Positions 26,508 to 38,142 of a DNA stretch of 64,000 bases are shown piece after piece. Both the position numbers and the translations under genes were made by a program. Under the pieces are notes generated by a model. That model saw nothing but the letters and a program-made list of their open reading frames with translations. It did not search any database and had not been told where the DNA came from. Origin of the DNA: Pyrenopolyporus hunteri (Eukaryota > Ascomycota > Sordariomycetes > Xylariales > Hypoxylaceae); NCBI GenBank assembly GCA_902806595.1, contig CADCXC010000038.1, forward strand, positions 1,302,001 through 1,366,000, in the 5' to 3' direction. The stretch's first letter is position 1. Each line of letters opens with the position of its first letter.

Positions 26508-26564
26508 AGAGAATTATTAGCTAGTTACTAACCTTTATCATACGAGCTAGCTAACTAATTCTCT
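26508..26564. repeat. Inverted repeat with about 20 bp loop
   Basis: The left arm AGAGAATTATTAGCTAG (from 26508) pairs with the right arm CTAGCTAACTAATTCTCT (to 26564) with one mismatch. It lies inside the ORF desert and may be part of the decayed element. Confidence 0.6.
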
Positions 26565-26746
26565 AGTGAGAAAGCCTAACATGCCTAGTGAATAACGATA
26601 AGGAGCAGTTGTGTCGTATTTCCACAACACTCGGTATTAGTGCCCTGACAACCGCAAATAGGGTGTCATGTTATAGACGTATGAGACATATATCTCTTTA
26701 CCATCGTTCAATATATATACCCGAGTCTTTAACCAGGTCTAGATAG

Positions 26747-26802
26747 GTAGCTCACGTAACAACGTAGTTGTTTCCCTCACTATATAATAACTTTATAACA
26801 TA
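26747..26802. repeat. Diverged direct repeat, copy B
   Basis: Contains TAGCTCACGTAACAACGTAG followed by TTGTTTCCCTCA and ACTTTATAACAT. Relative to copy A it has extra A/T at transition positions, a pattern like repeat-induced point mutation. Confidence 0.6.
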
Positions 26803-28397
26803 GGGGACCGGTATTACTTCATAGGATTTGACTTAAGCTCGTCGCCCGTAGCCTATACGAGAGCAATACTGAAGAAAGCGGGACAAGAGAAGAAGGATAA
26901 ACGAGAGATTGGACCCCCGACGTGAAAGGGGGTTCACCTCTATCGTTCTATTCGAATTCGATACAGACGACTAGAACTCATTGCGGTTCTCGGAATATAA
27001 GTGGTCTGCTACTGTACTAGGCCTCGTTTCCACCGCGTTTACTATATAGGGGTCATCACCTGGTGTCGTGTATCAGATATGAGGCGAGAATAGGATTGAA
27101 CGGAGAGAAAACCGCCATACTTCACAAAAGGCCTAGAATGACACGTACCTAGGTATGTTTGATGGCGACGTCCCCTTGTTGTGGCCTTCCCTCTCTCCTA
27201 CGCGTGGAATGTTCATCTTGGAGGGCCGCTAAGAGGATAGTTACTACTAAGTACCTCAAGAATATTATTAAGGAAAGATAGTGTTCATATGCGCATGTGG
27301 AATAGCCCGGAGACGTATAAAAACGTCCTCGACCGCGTATAAACCCATTACTAAACGTTATAACGGAGCCCCTCTGCACATGCCGATAGAGTCAAGAAGC
27401 ACATTGATGCGCTGGCTTCGTCGTCTCGTGAGTTTTCCCCATCCGGTCTACTGCTCATAAGCTTAGATGCAATACAAAGCTTCGGGGACCACCACGTACT
27501 TAGTATGTACAAGAAAGGCGGCACGGCTATTGTAAAAGGTCAACTAGATCAGCTCATCCATAATTGTAAAACCTGTCTAGGAAATACACTGATACTATAG
27601 GGTGACGGAAATTGGGACGTAGAGGATAACGGGACGCGATCCCAGAGACCTCGAATGGCCCTAGGACTGCTAACTTGGAGCAACTCAACAAGATTAGTCG
27701 GGGTTACTGCCGTATGTTCGGTAGTTTATTTGGTTACTCCTGTACCATAGCTTCCTTAAGTCTTCTTTCATAGAGAGACGTTCCTCCGAGACGGATGAGG
27801 ACCTGGGACTCATGTATTCGGATAGCGTTTTCCCCCACGCGTGTCGTGGAAGCGTATTGTTTTTATGTTAAACAAGCGACCGGGCCTAAGTTGACGTGGT
27901 AGCTCTACGGCCAGCGGCTTACAATAAGTTTGGTGGACTATCATATGGGCCAGAGTTCTATCAGACGAGGGAATTATGTCGACGCTTTGAAAGCGGTTGC
28001 TCGGTATGCCTCCTAATAATTATTAGCCTCTCTATGTATGCGTTAAGGAGATAAGGGAGCTATTGGTCGTTTAGTTTCCCTATTTGTTTTTTACCGAATT
28101 ATTATGCTTTGGGGACGTGACTTATACATCTGGACTAACCGTAAGTTTGACTCACGATGTAGAGAATCGGAGGCTCGTCTTTAAAGCGGAAGTATTCTTG
28201 GCTAATGTTGGCTGTTACTTGACAGCGTAGGGCTTGATGGACATGATGGATCCATGGGTACGTCAGATATGAGTATAAACACTACCTACGTAAATACCTA
28301 CATAGGTATGTTAACGTGATAGTTGCTGGTATCACGTTCGTCGAAAGTTATTTTGATATGGAACAGTCCCTTACATTATGCAGGGAGTACATGTAGG

Positions 28398-28450
28398 TAC
28401 CTACCTAGGTAAGAGGCAGACAGTTGGGGTACCTAATATGAGGTAGGTAC
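28398..28450. repeat. TAGGTACC-type motif cluster
   Basis: GTAGGTACCTACCTAGGTAAG and GGTACCTAATATGAGGTAGGTACC lie within 60 bases; same family as the other intergenic clusters. Confidence 0.65.
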
Positions 28451-29034
28451 CGTACATAATACCTGTAATGCATACCATATAAAGTACATCTACATTTCGG
28501 TTAAAGTTATGTCGCACCCGCACGTTTTACATATCATGGCATATAAAAGTGTTTGAGTTATTGCCGTTTAAGGGTTAACGCATGGACCACCCCGCAAAGT
28601 GTCAGTGCTGGCCCCATGCTCTCTTCTCCACTTGGACGGCTTTTCCAAATGCAGGGTCCGATGCTCGGCAAGTGGCTCGATTTAACTCCACTGTCGTCAT
28701 TGGTGGCTGATCCGTTAGCTGACCTGGGAACGAAGGAAATGGCATGGGATCCCTAAAAAAATTATGACCATGTAAAATTATGTGGGCGGTCGATAGAGGC
28801 GGTCTCTGCGGCCTCTGCCTCTGCCTCCTCTCCTCCTCCTCTCTTTCTCTCCATTCTTCTTCCCACACCCAACCGATGCGTCGAGACGAAGTTAACCAAT
28901 TAAGATCCTCCTTCCGCCTTGGTCATTTTTATTCTTCCTTCTGCACCTCTACCTCGGCGTCCCTAGTGATGACACTTCTAGGTTCAAGCATAGCCTCATT
29001 GTTTTCTTCGGTTCTTTGATCCAACTCTTTCCCG

Positions 29035-29645
29035 ATGCCGCCAGCCAAGTCGAAGGCGAACCACGACGACTCCAAGTCGGAGACGGCGAGCCTCAAGGAA
29101 CGGAACGGCCATGGACCCAACCATAACCAATCTAACGGCAAACTTCGACGTGTTGCTAGTTCCACGGGCTCGCAATTAAGAGACGCAACGGCCGTCAATG
29201 GCAACTCGGCGGGTGCATCAGCATCGGCGTCGCAGCCAGGGCACACTCCAGGGGTAAGGGCCGAGTCTCGTCACCACCTTTTATTTGAGCAAGTTGGTTT
29301 ACAATTGTCTTCGCACAGCTGCATTGGCCGTCCTTCGACCGCGATGTCCTACACGATTACCGCCGCAAATACCTCCTTCACACCCCGACCGCTTTCGCCA
29401 ACCCGTACCACCACTGGGTGCTTTCGCGACCCGGCATCGGCTTGCGCTCCCCTACGATGGCGCGAAAACTAGAATACCGCCGCCAGAGTAAAGAAGAGCT
29501 TACGAAGGCCGTAAGAAAACACTTCAATGCCATCGGCGTCCAGGAGACCGACGTCATCGTCGACTTCGTCCACAAGGTCAGAAACCCGGGCGTTACGAAA
29601 ATCAGGAGGAATAAAGATACACCACACTCGTCTCCGTTACCGTGA
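29035..29645 (+). CDS. SAP30-like Sin3-binding protein (2 exons)
   Basis: Predicted subunit of a Sin3 histone deacetylase complex in the nucleus. Exon 1 is 29035-29253 and exon 2 is 29319-29645 (65 bp intron, phase 0), giving 181 aa. The N-terminal 73 residues are basic, Ser/Asn/Gly-rich and disordered. Exon 2 carries the Sin3-binding domain: WPSFDRDVLHDYRRKY, a TPTAFANP turn, the SPTMARK segment, then SKEELTKAVRKHFNAIGV and DVIVDFVHKVRN. The C-terminus after HKVRN (to about 29645) is basic and not clearly conserved, so another intron near 29590-29705 could give a different tail. The start is chosen for the MPPAKSK leader that suits this family. The domain call rests on pattern recall without a search. 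Confidence 0.8.
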
Positions 29646-31110
29646 TACCCATACCCCATACCCGCGGGTATTTATCTACTATACATATATGCACCTGGGA
29701 GCAGGAAAGGGATTATTCGTGCATCCGCTTCGAGTATGACTTGCCTGCTTTGTATATATCCCTTCTTCGTTATGTTACCCGACTCGCTTCGAGTCTTCGC
29801 TCACCTCCTTTTGGGTTCTTGGATTTTTTTTTTGGCATTGTCCTGGAGTTTTAGCGTTGGGTGGGACTCTACACTACGGAGGAACAAGGACCGACGAATA
29901 TGACGAATGGGGTATGCCAAAGGACACTGCATGGCTTCACAAAGAGTAGGATGGTGTCTTATATTGGAGGGTTCATTATTATATCAAGGCATAGGCAGCT
30001 CAGGACCCTGTTGAGGTATCATAGGCTTCAACTTCTTATACCATATAAATATTTATTGATCATTTGTTCTATAGCGTCTTTTTAGCTCTTGCCTGTGCGG
30101 GTAGGTACCGAGTACCTTTGGTTCCTTTGACTGCCACTTTTTTTGAGTTTCGCGATTCTGCACAGGTGGTGGGCCGAACCCCTCACGCGATGCGCGCTCC
30201 AATTTCCTCAATCTCTTACTAAATTGAATTGAGATTGGCAGCTAGTTCGGATAGGTGGCACCGTGGCACTACATAGTATGTACTATGCTAACCAATTGGA
30301 GTAAGCTTTTATGTTTTACATACACGCTATCAAGAGGTACCTTGATTTGCTTAACGCTGGCTCTAGAAGGCAGGCTAGAAATACGGTATATTCTCATATC
30401 GGTGACAATTTTTTCAACTGGGTACATTTAATATATAGGTGTAAGTTCTCTAAACATAGTAGGTATGGAGGGTGTACGGGAAATTAATTCTATTAATAAA
30501 CGACATAAACCCCTTACTTAACTGTCAGCTATGGTTCTAGGTTTCTACTTATATATACCTGGTAGGTATTATACAATTAAACATACCTATATGTCAAAAG
30601 TGGGTAATAAAGATGAGACGTACTTTTGCTATGAGAACCAGGTGATTGGGTCTTCTACACTTCCTAAACCTTATTTTTGTATAAACACGATGTTTTACTA
30701 TTGCTCTTAATATAGCATTATGACCCGAGTGTACATGTACCTCTAGGTAGGTACGTCTACGTACCTAGGTATGTACGGTATACATATCTTTTTGACCGTG
30801 GTTGCCACGCGAATCAACTGTGGCTAATATCTTGGCTCTTGTGGCTTTACCGCATATCAAGCTTTAGATTTTGTGGAGTAATCGAGAATCGAGAATCTTC
30901 CCGTTTACTCGGCACCAAAGTCTTAGCGCAAAAAAAGTTCAACCGTCATTGCGACGAGCTTTCCACTTGGATGTTAACCCTCTTCATTCATTTTTTTTTT
31001 CGCGTGTACGATCGTTATTTGGTAGTCCTATAGGATCCCTAAATACGGAAGGTGTCATGAAGAATTGCAATACCCGGTAGACAACCGACAAGTGATTAGG
31101 AATTTTCAAG
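29646..31110. other. Intergenic, 1.5 kb
   Basis: 3' flank of the SAP30-like gene and promoter of the mitochondrial Hsp40 gene. AT-rich, with TAGGTA/GTACCTAGGTATG motifs at about 30740-30785. A possible extra 3' exon of the SAP30-like gene would lie near 29705. Nothing else is recognised. Confidence 0.55.
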
Positions 31111-32837
31111 ATGAATTCGACTCTGTTCGCAAAGGCGGCGTTGCCCCCGCGCATACTTTCGCCCGCTCAAATATGTCGAAGGCAGAAATTACGAAATAAC
31201 TTACGGAGACATGCGCAAACCAGCACAATGTGCTCCATGTCAAAGAGACCAAACGTCTTAATACGGCGATCTGAGCGTCAAGCTACGTTGTGCAAACGGG
31301 TATGTTACTTTCCAAGAACTTGACTTACGCTTCCGCTAACCCTCTTCCGCACAGTCTTTCCATGCTAGCCCTCGCTCTCTTGCTATCAAGGACCCGTATA
31401 GTACCCTAGGCGTGGGCAAATCAGCTTCGGCCGCAGAAATCAAAAAAGCTTACTACGGCCTAGCTAAGAAATACCACCCAGATACTAATAAAGACCCGTC
31501 GGCGAAAGATAAATTCGGTGAGATCCAGTCTGCGTACGAGATCCTATCCGACCCGCAGAAGAAGGAACAGTACGACCAATTCGGGGCGGCCGGCTTTGAT
31601 CCAAATGCTGGTTCTCAGGCAGGTGGGGACCCCTTTGGAGGTGCAGGACATCCGTTCTCGGGCTTTGGCGGGCAGGGAGGCTTCGGCGCAGGCTTTGGCT
31701 TCGAAGATATCTTTTCTGCGTTTACCGGCGGACGTAGCCCCTTTGGTTCGGGGGCCCGTACCGGAAGAAGCCCCTTTGGCCAGGAAATCCTCGTCGGGGA
31801 GGATGTCGAGGTACAAGAGACCATATCCTTCATGGAAGCAGCGAAAGGAACGAGCAAAACCATCACGATACATCCGCTCGTACAATGTAATACTTGTACC
31901 GGAAGCGGCCTGAAGCCAGGAACTAAACGGACGGAGTGTAGATCTTGCGGCGGCACGGGTACGCAGGTCCACATCATGAGCGGTTTCCAAATGGCCGCTA
32001 CCTGCAGAACCTGTAAGGGCACTGGACAGATAACGCCCAAAGGGTCGGAATGCCAGACATGCTCCGGGGATGGAGTTGTCAGGAAACGCGAGACTATGAC
32101 CATAGACATTCCGGCGGGTGTGGACGATGGCATGAAGTTACGGTTGGAAGGGGAAGGCGATGCGCCTGCTACCGGCGGCACGGCCGGGCCTAGCCCTAAA
32201 ACAGCCCGAGGAGATCTCTACGTTCTTATCCGGGTTGCCTCGGATCCAAAGTTTAAGCGATCAGGGTCCGACATTCTCTATACGGCAACCATCCCAATAA
32301 CTACGGCGATGCTAGGTGGCGAAGTGACGGTCCCTACATTGGATGGACAGGTCAACGTCAAGGTAGCGACGGGCACGAATACCGGCGACAAGCTGACCCT
32401 GCCTGGGTTAGGTATGAAGAAGATAGGTGCACGCCGCAGCACTTCGGGTGACTTAAAGGTCGAATTCCGGGTCGCGATGCCGAAGTATCTTTCCGCCAAC
32501 CAAAGGACTATCGTGGAGATGCTAGCAGACGAGATGGGTGATAAGACGGCTAAGCGGATCATGAACGTGGGGAGGCGAGAGTAAGCGAGAAGTTGTTTCA
32601 AGCTTTTATTTGCTGTCACGGCTAACCCAAGGAACTCGCAGGCCTGGCAGCCCCTCAGGTACACAGGCAACGAGAGATGATGACCCGGAAACGCATAGAA
32701 ACGAGGGATTCTTGAAGTCAATATGGCATAACATCACAAACCACCCTGCTCATCGGGGACCAGACGACCAAATGGGTGGCGAACAGAAGGACCCCGACGA
32801 GGAACCAAAGAAGAAGTCCGATTCGGGTTCTGGTTGA
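31111..32837 (+). CDS. mdj1: Mitochondrial DnaJ/Hsp40 chaperone, Mdj1-like (3 exons)
   Basis: Co-chaperone of mitochondrial Hsp70 in the matrix, used for protein folding. Exons 31111-31299, 31355-32580 and 32642-32837 join in frame to 536 aa. The N-terminal about 75 residues are rich in Arg, Ser and Ala with few acids, as in a matrix targeting sequence. A J domain follows (DPYSTLGV to QYDQFG) with the HPD motif in KKYHPDTNKD. Then a Gly/Phe-rich linker, and a Cys-rich zinc domain with four CxxCxGxG-type repeats (CNTCTGSG, CRSCGGTG, CRTCKGTG, CQTCSGDG). Then the two substrate-binding beta domains, and an acidic/basic tail (EGFLKSIWHNITNH) encoded mostly by exon 3. The exon 3 acceptor at 32640-32641 was chosen because it restores the frame of that conserved tail; without this splice the frame stops at 32584. 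Confidence 0.94.
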
Positions 32838-34967
32838 GCTTACGCTTAGACGGGTATCGTCCCTAGAAAAGTCGGCCGCGGACGTTACCCCAAAAGCGTG
32901 TACCATACTCGTAATGATTGAGGGATAGGCTACGGAGGTGAGCACCTGGAATATAGATATAGAAATTGGAACTGCATTTATGGTGTTAAGGACGGATCGG
33001 TGATGCTTGGGAGTCGCGTATGGGGGTGGCTCGTAAGTGAGTGCAGCCTTGCGCGCCTCGATACTCCAACAGGGTACGTGTCCCGACTTGTATACTATGA
33101 ATAGGTGCCGCAAGCAACGCCATATAGTGCGAGGCCACTCTCCTCAATCTCAATCCAAGATCAGGTACGTAATAAACCAGGTTCAAGATGTAGGTGCGGT
33201 AGGCATATTGCTCGATAGCGTTGACTTCCGTGAGATGTCTCTAAGCTAGATTCTTCGCGTATGTCCGATGCGTATGCACCTACCTACGGATGGAGCTCCT
33301 TAGATGATGTGTGGAATTGATCTTACATGAGGCCGCAGAACTGGTCTCCTCCGCTGGATGAGCCGCGGAGAGAAAAAGCAGCCCTATTTCGGTTTAAAGT
33401 CGCAGCAGCGGCCCGCTAGGCGCCAGCACCCCTTGCTTGGTGGTCGGGGGGTCTCAAAGCTAACCGCCACGAGAGCCAATCACGACGTCTCTGAAGCGGG
33501 AGAGGATCGCTGGCTGTAGCCAATGACGTACGGTAGACGAGTCTTTTTCCGTGGTTGATGGGCTTCGTCACCTGCATAAGTGTGTTCGTCCTCCGGCTGA
33601 CAATTGTTTAGCAGAAAGGAGTAAATGATGTTCTCTAGGTAGGTATCGTACATACCTATAATAGGTAGGTACGTATTTAGAGAGAGAGATAAAAGGAAAG
33701 AAAAGAAAAGAAAGGAAAAGAAAGAGAGGAAAGCGAATGTACGAGAGTTGGGGATTTATATGCTTAGAGGTTTTACGAACTTGAAGACTTTGAGGAATGT
33801 CAGTGTCCAGCGACGTCTAAGTCGTACCCAGTGTATAAATCATGCAGTGCTCCTGGTCTATATTATACACGATGTACAATACTTGTCATAAGCCGCAACC
33901 GTGCGTCTCGTATAAGCGCTACGTTACACGTACCTAGGCACCTAAGTTCATGTATATACCTACTGGATTGTTTTATGTCAAAAGTCTAGATTGAATGAAC
34001 CTGAGTGTTGGTACCTAGGGCATCGGTGGGATTGCGTATGGTGGTTTCCGCGAGTGCGTGTACCCATGATGAATGGTCTCGTTAGAGAAACAGCCGGTGC
34101 TGACGACTAACAGTGCCTTCCGCCAGGGCACCTACCTGGGCTGGTACATGCCTACCTCAAATACGATAGGTACCACCTATCATGTCTTTCCCCACACCAA
34201 CCCCCACTAGCGTAGGTTAGGTATTAGAGGTATTAGAGGTCAGTGGGAGAGGTAATTCATAGAAGGCAATCAGTCCTATACGTAGTACCAGGCTTGCCAG
34301 CCCCAGCAATCTGCCAACCATACCTGCCTCTAACTGGGGGAGACCCCACTGTAGGTACCTAGGGCAGGCAAGCCTTAAAGATCAACATCCGGCGGCTACT
34401 TCTCCTTAGACGCCCGCCCAGAACTCGAATTCACTTCAAATGTTTCCGTCCTCTGTCTAAATTCCGCCCCCGAACCTCTGTTCGCATGGCCACTTTGATG
34501 TATCTCGCTGCATCCGCCAAACGCGCCGCGTGCTACCTCTATCCCACGTCGTCTTAGGCGACCAAGTCCAACCTCCAACCTCCAACCTGAACTTGGGCCA
34601 CGCTCTATTCAACCATCGTGGCGGGACTAATTAGGCTACATGCCCTCCCGCTTTATCGTCCAACCACGCCGTCTACGCATTTGCTTTTCAGCGACAGCAT
34701 GTTGGTAGAAAGCACAGGCCCTAGTACGAAACTACTTCCAAATAACTGATTCGGAGAGAGCATCTTGGGCCGGAACTGGGGCAGATTCCACTACGCACAA
34801 ATTATAACTCGATCTAGTGTTCGTCCTCGGCGCTGCATCAGATAACATCGACCCCACATCTTCTTTTCCCTACGCTACAACCCCCCCACGACGTTACTTC
34901 GCTTTAGAAGAGGCGGGCTCGGAAACTACTGCGCAAGCGTTATATACCACAGCCCGCGTCGTTCGCC
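32838..34967. other. Intergenic, 2.1 kb, upstream of BRO1
   Basis: Contains the BRO1 promoter. Two CCAAT boxes in the same sense lie at about 33475 and 33521, roughly 1.45 kb before the start codon. A purine tract lies at 33681-33735, and TAGGTA-type motifs at 33640-33672 and 34130-34370. No gene is supported. Confidence 0.55.
33681..33735. repeat. Purine (GA/GAAAA) tract
   Basis: About 55 bases of only A and G apart from one T, including GAGAGAGAGA and repeats of GAAAA and GAAAG. Confidence 0.8.
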
Positions 34968-37900
34968 ATGACGCAGACTCCTATGATCTCGGTGCCTCTG
35001 AAGGCTACCAACGAGATCGACTGGATCACCCCGCTGAAGACCTATATCAGAGACACATATGGCGATGACCCCGAAAGATATGCGGAGGAATGCGCAACAC
35101 TCAACCGCCTACGCCAGGATATGAGGGGGGCTGGCAAGGATAGCACCGCAGGAAGGGACCTACTATACCGATACTATGGGCAGCTCGAGCTACTGGACCT
35201 CCGCTTCCCGGTCGATGAACAGCACATCAAGATCTCCTTTACCTGGTATGATGGTCTCCGTGCGGAAGCCAAGTGTGTCGATATTATGCCCAAATTCTGA
35301 CTTGAAAATGCTAGGTTCGATGCGTTTACTCACAAGTCTACGTCCCAATACTCGCTCGCATTTGAGAAAGCCTCGATAATATTCAACATATCCGCCGTTC
35401 TGTCCTGCCATGCCGCCAACCAAACCAGATCCGAAGAGTCCGGCCTCAAGACCGCCTACCACTCTTTCCAAGCCGCCGCTGGCATGTTCACGTATATAAA
35501 CGAGAACTTCTTACATGCACCCTCGTCAGATCTGAGCAGAGACACCGTCAAGACCCTAATCCAAATAATGCTTGCGCAGGCCCAGGAGATTTTCCTCGAG
35601 AAGCAAGTTGCCGATCAGAAGAAGGTCGGCCTATTAGCGAAGTTATCTAGCCAAGCGGCCTACCTATACCAACAAGCACTGGAAGGGGTCCAAGAGAACG
35701 TCAACAAAGCTATTTTTGAGAAGGTTTGGCTTCTCTTCACCCAGGTAGGTATCTTCGTGACCCAAGCCAGGGACTCCGGCAACTGATTCGTTCATAGATC
35801 AAAACCAATTTGATGACTTCAAACGCCCAGTATTATCAAGCCCTCGCCGATGAAGATGCTAACTCGTACGGCGTCGCCGTTGCGAGGCTTACAGCAGCCG
35901 AATTTCAAGCCAAGGAAGCTAACAAAATAGCGAATAACTTCCCCAGCACCATGCCTCCCAGCTCGAATCTGAGTGCCGACACCGGTGCCTCCTTAGCAGA
36001 AATCACGAAACGGAACTTGACGACCATCCAAGAGAAATTGAAGGAGCTGATAAAAGACAACGACTATATCTACCATCAGACCGTACCGGCGGAGGCTAGT
36101 CTAGTCCCAGTCCCAAAGCTGCCCGCCGCGAAACCGATACCGGTAAACGAGCTCTATTCTAACCAGGATATCCAGCGTATAACTGGCCCAGATCTGTTCT
36201 CAAAGATCGTTCCGTTTACGGTCACCGAATCGGCCAGTTTATATGACGAGGAAAAAGCAAAGCTGGTACGCGCAGAGGCCGAGAGGGTCGACCTGGCCAA
36301 CAGTGAAATGACTACGAGTTTGGATTATCTGAAATTACCGAATTCCCTAATGGTGTTAAAAGGGGGTGTTGATCAAGATATCCGACCCGACGCAGACTTC
36401 CAAACGTGGTGCGACGATGTTGCGGGGCACGAAAATCCGGTCTCGATATTCGATACGCTTCGCATAGACAAAGATGCGATCATAACTGTATTGGATAGGT
36501 GCTCGAAGCAGCTTGATATGGAAGAGAGTGTCTGTGAAAAGATGAGATCGAAGTATGAGAGTGAATGGACACAGCAACCTAGCTCACGTCTTACGACCAC
36601 TCTGAGGGGGAATATTCGGAGTTACAGAGAAGCCTTGGATGAAGCAGCGAAGAGCGACGCCCAGCTCTATACCAAGTTCCGTCAGAACGAAGTAGCCTTT
36701 GAAGAGATGCGGAATGCCGCGCAAACCGGGGAAGTCGATTCGTTATTTCAAATGGCACTCAACAAAGTCAGAGCAAAATCTAGCAGCGCGACAAGCCCAG
36801 CAGGTAGCGAGGCGAACTTGCTAGATGCTGATTTCGAAGATGATAGCCCAAGCGTCGCGGATCAGATAGCTAGAGTCGAGGATATCCTTAAGAAGCTAAA
36901 CTTAGTTAGGAGGGAGCGAAATCAGGTGTTGAAAGACCTCAAGGAAAAGGTATGCATGCAAAGCCTGAGATGTTTCATTGCAACAAACTTACAGAATAAC
37001 AGGTCCACAACGACGACATCTCACAAATCTTGATTCTCAACAAAAAGTCGATTCCAAACTTCGAAAAAGAACTGTTCCAGTCCGAACTGGAGAAATTCCG
37101 TCCCCATCAAAACCGAATTTTGCAAGCAAATCATAAACAGGCTTCTCTGTTGAAGGAGTTGCAAGCCTCGTTCGGCCACCTCCTTCAGGACAAGCGCGTA
37201 CGTGCGGAACGCAGCAAGTATGAAGCCATACAACGCCAAAGGAATTCAGTGATCAACAAGTACAAGAGAGCATATCAAGAGTTTCTTGACCTCGAGTCCG
37301 GCTTACAGAGCGCAAAGAATTGGTATACGGAGATGAAGGAGACGGTGGACAGCCTCGAGAAGAATGTGGAAAGCTTCGTCAACAATAGGAGATCAGAAGG
37401 CGCCCAGCTACTTAGCCAGATCGAGCAAGAGATAGCCGCGAACAAGAGCGCTCAAGCCGAAGTCGAGCGGGAAAGACTCCGGGGCCTCATGGAGCGTATG
37501 TCTATGGATCCTAGCGGATCGCCGTCACCGAACCCGGGCTCCAACCGACCTATTCCCGCGCCACTCTCCTTCTCGAGTGCTCCTCGTTATCCACAAGCCA
37601 GTGTCACCGGCCAATATCAAATGCCGGCTTCTCCGCCGCCGAACCAAGTCAACTATCCCGGCTTCTCTAATCCCCCAAGCACCACATATACGACTACGTC
37701 GCAGCCATCGTTCACCCAGAACCCGCAACATAATAGCCAACAATTTGGCCAAGCCGCGTATAACCCTAGTACTTGGGGTCGGAATCCTGGTCCCGCTTCG
37801 CCGCCGCCGAACCAGACTACATTCGGCCTTGGTGTTGGTGGTAGAGGTCCTGCTTCGCCTCCGCCAACGCAGACATCTTTTGGGCAGAACCAATATAGCA

Positions 37901-38142
37901 CATACGGGAACCCGCAAGCGCAACCATCGCAACAGTACATGCCTCCTGGCTTCATACCACCTCCGCCACCCCCCGGGCCTCCGCCGCTAGGACCGCAGCA
38001 GACCATCCACTATTCACAGCAGCCGCAAGACTACGCCTATGGAGGCCCCCAAAGCGCAGCGTCGCAGAGCGCAGCGACGCGACCAGCACAACCGCAGCAT
38101 CAGCTCAATGATCCGTGGGCGGGTTTGAACGCCTGGAAATGA
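34968..38142 (+). CDS. bro1: Bro1-domain ESCRT-associated protein (4 exons)
   Basis: Class E vacuolar-sorting factor on endosomes; it binds ESCRT-III (Snf7) and recruits deubiquitination during multivesicular body formation. Exons 34968-35245, 35315-35744, 35798-36949 and 37003-38142 join in frame to 999 aa. A Bro1 domain covers about residues 5-390 (MISVPLKATNEIDW, YAEECATLNRLRQDMRGAGKD, YYGQLELLDLRFPVDE, WFDAFTHK across intron 1, FEKASIIFNISAVLSCHAAN, AYHSFQAAAGMFTYINENFLH). A coiled-coil V domain follows (about 400-800). The C-terminus is Pro/Gln/Asn-rich with repeated SPPPNQ-like units and a PPPPPPGPPP run, ending in NDPWAGLNAWK. The alternative, the Rim20/PalA paralogue, is less likely given the N-terminal signature and this C-terminal tail. 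No obvious defects. Confidence 0.95.

Larger units (their letters stand above)
24800..28550. mobile_element. Possible decayed LTR retroelement remnant
   Basis: Indirect evidence only. Two diverged copies of the same sequence (25581-25636 and 26747-26802) lie in direct orientation about 1.2 kb apart and differ largely at C/T or G/A positions, as expected after repeat-induced point mutation. At 26621-26643 a TTCCACAACA end is followed by TCGGTATTAGTGC, which resembles the copia-type LTR end plus primer-binding site TTGGTATCAGAGC with a few changes. No intact gag, integrase or reverse transcriptase frame survives. The boundaries are guesses. Confidence 0.3.
24314..29034. other. Intergenic, 4.7 kb, including an ORF desert
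   Basis: The first part is the hydrolase 3' flank. From about 24800 to 28550 the DNA has almost no open frame above 60 codons in any frame and is full of TAG/CTA and other stops. It is moderately AT-rich and contains a diverged direct repeat pair and a stem-loop, annotated separately. TAGGTA motifs cluster at 28398-28450. The last 500 bases are the CT-rich promoter and leader of the SAP30-like gene. Confidence 0.6.

Noticed and set aside
31099..31115. GGAATTTTCAAGATG as a heat-shock element before mdj1
   Set aside because: It overlaps the start codon and the third unit is incomplete; probably chance.
32718..33113. 131-codon minus-strand frame with a hydrophobic segment
   Set aside because: It overlaps the last exon of mdj1 in antisense and the rest lies in low-complexity flank; no domain is recognisable.
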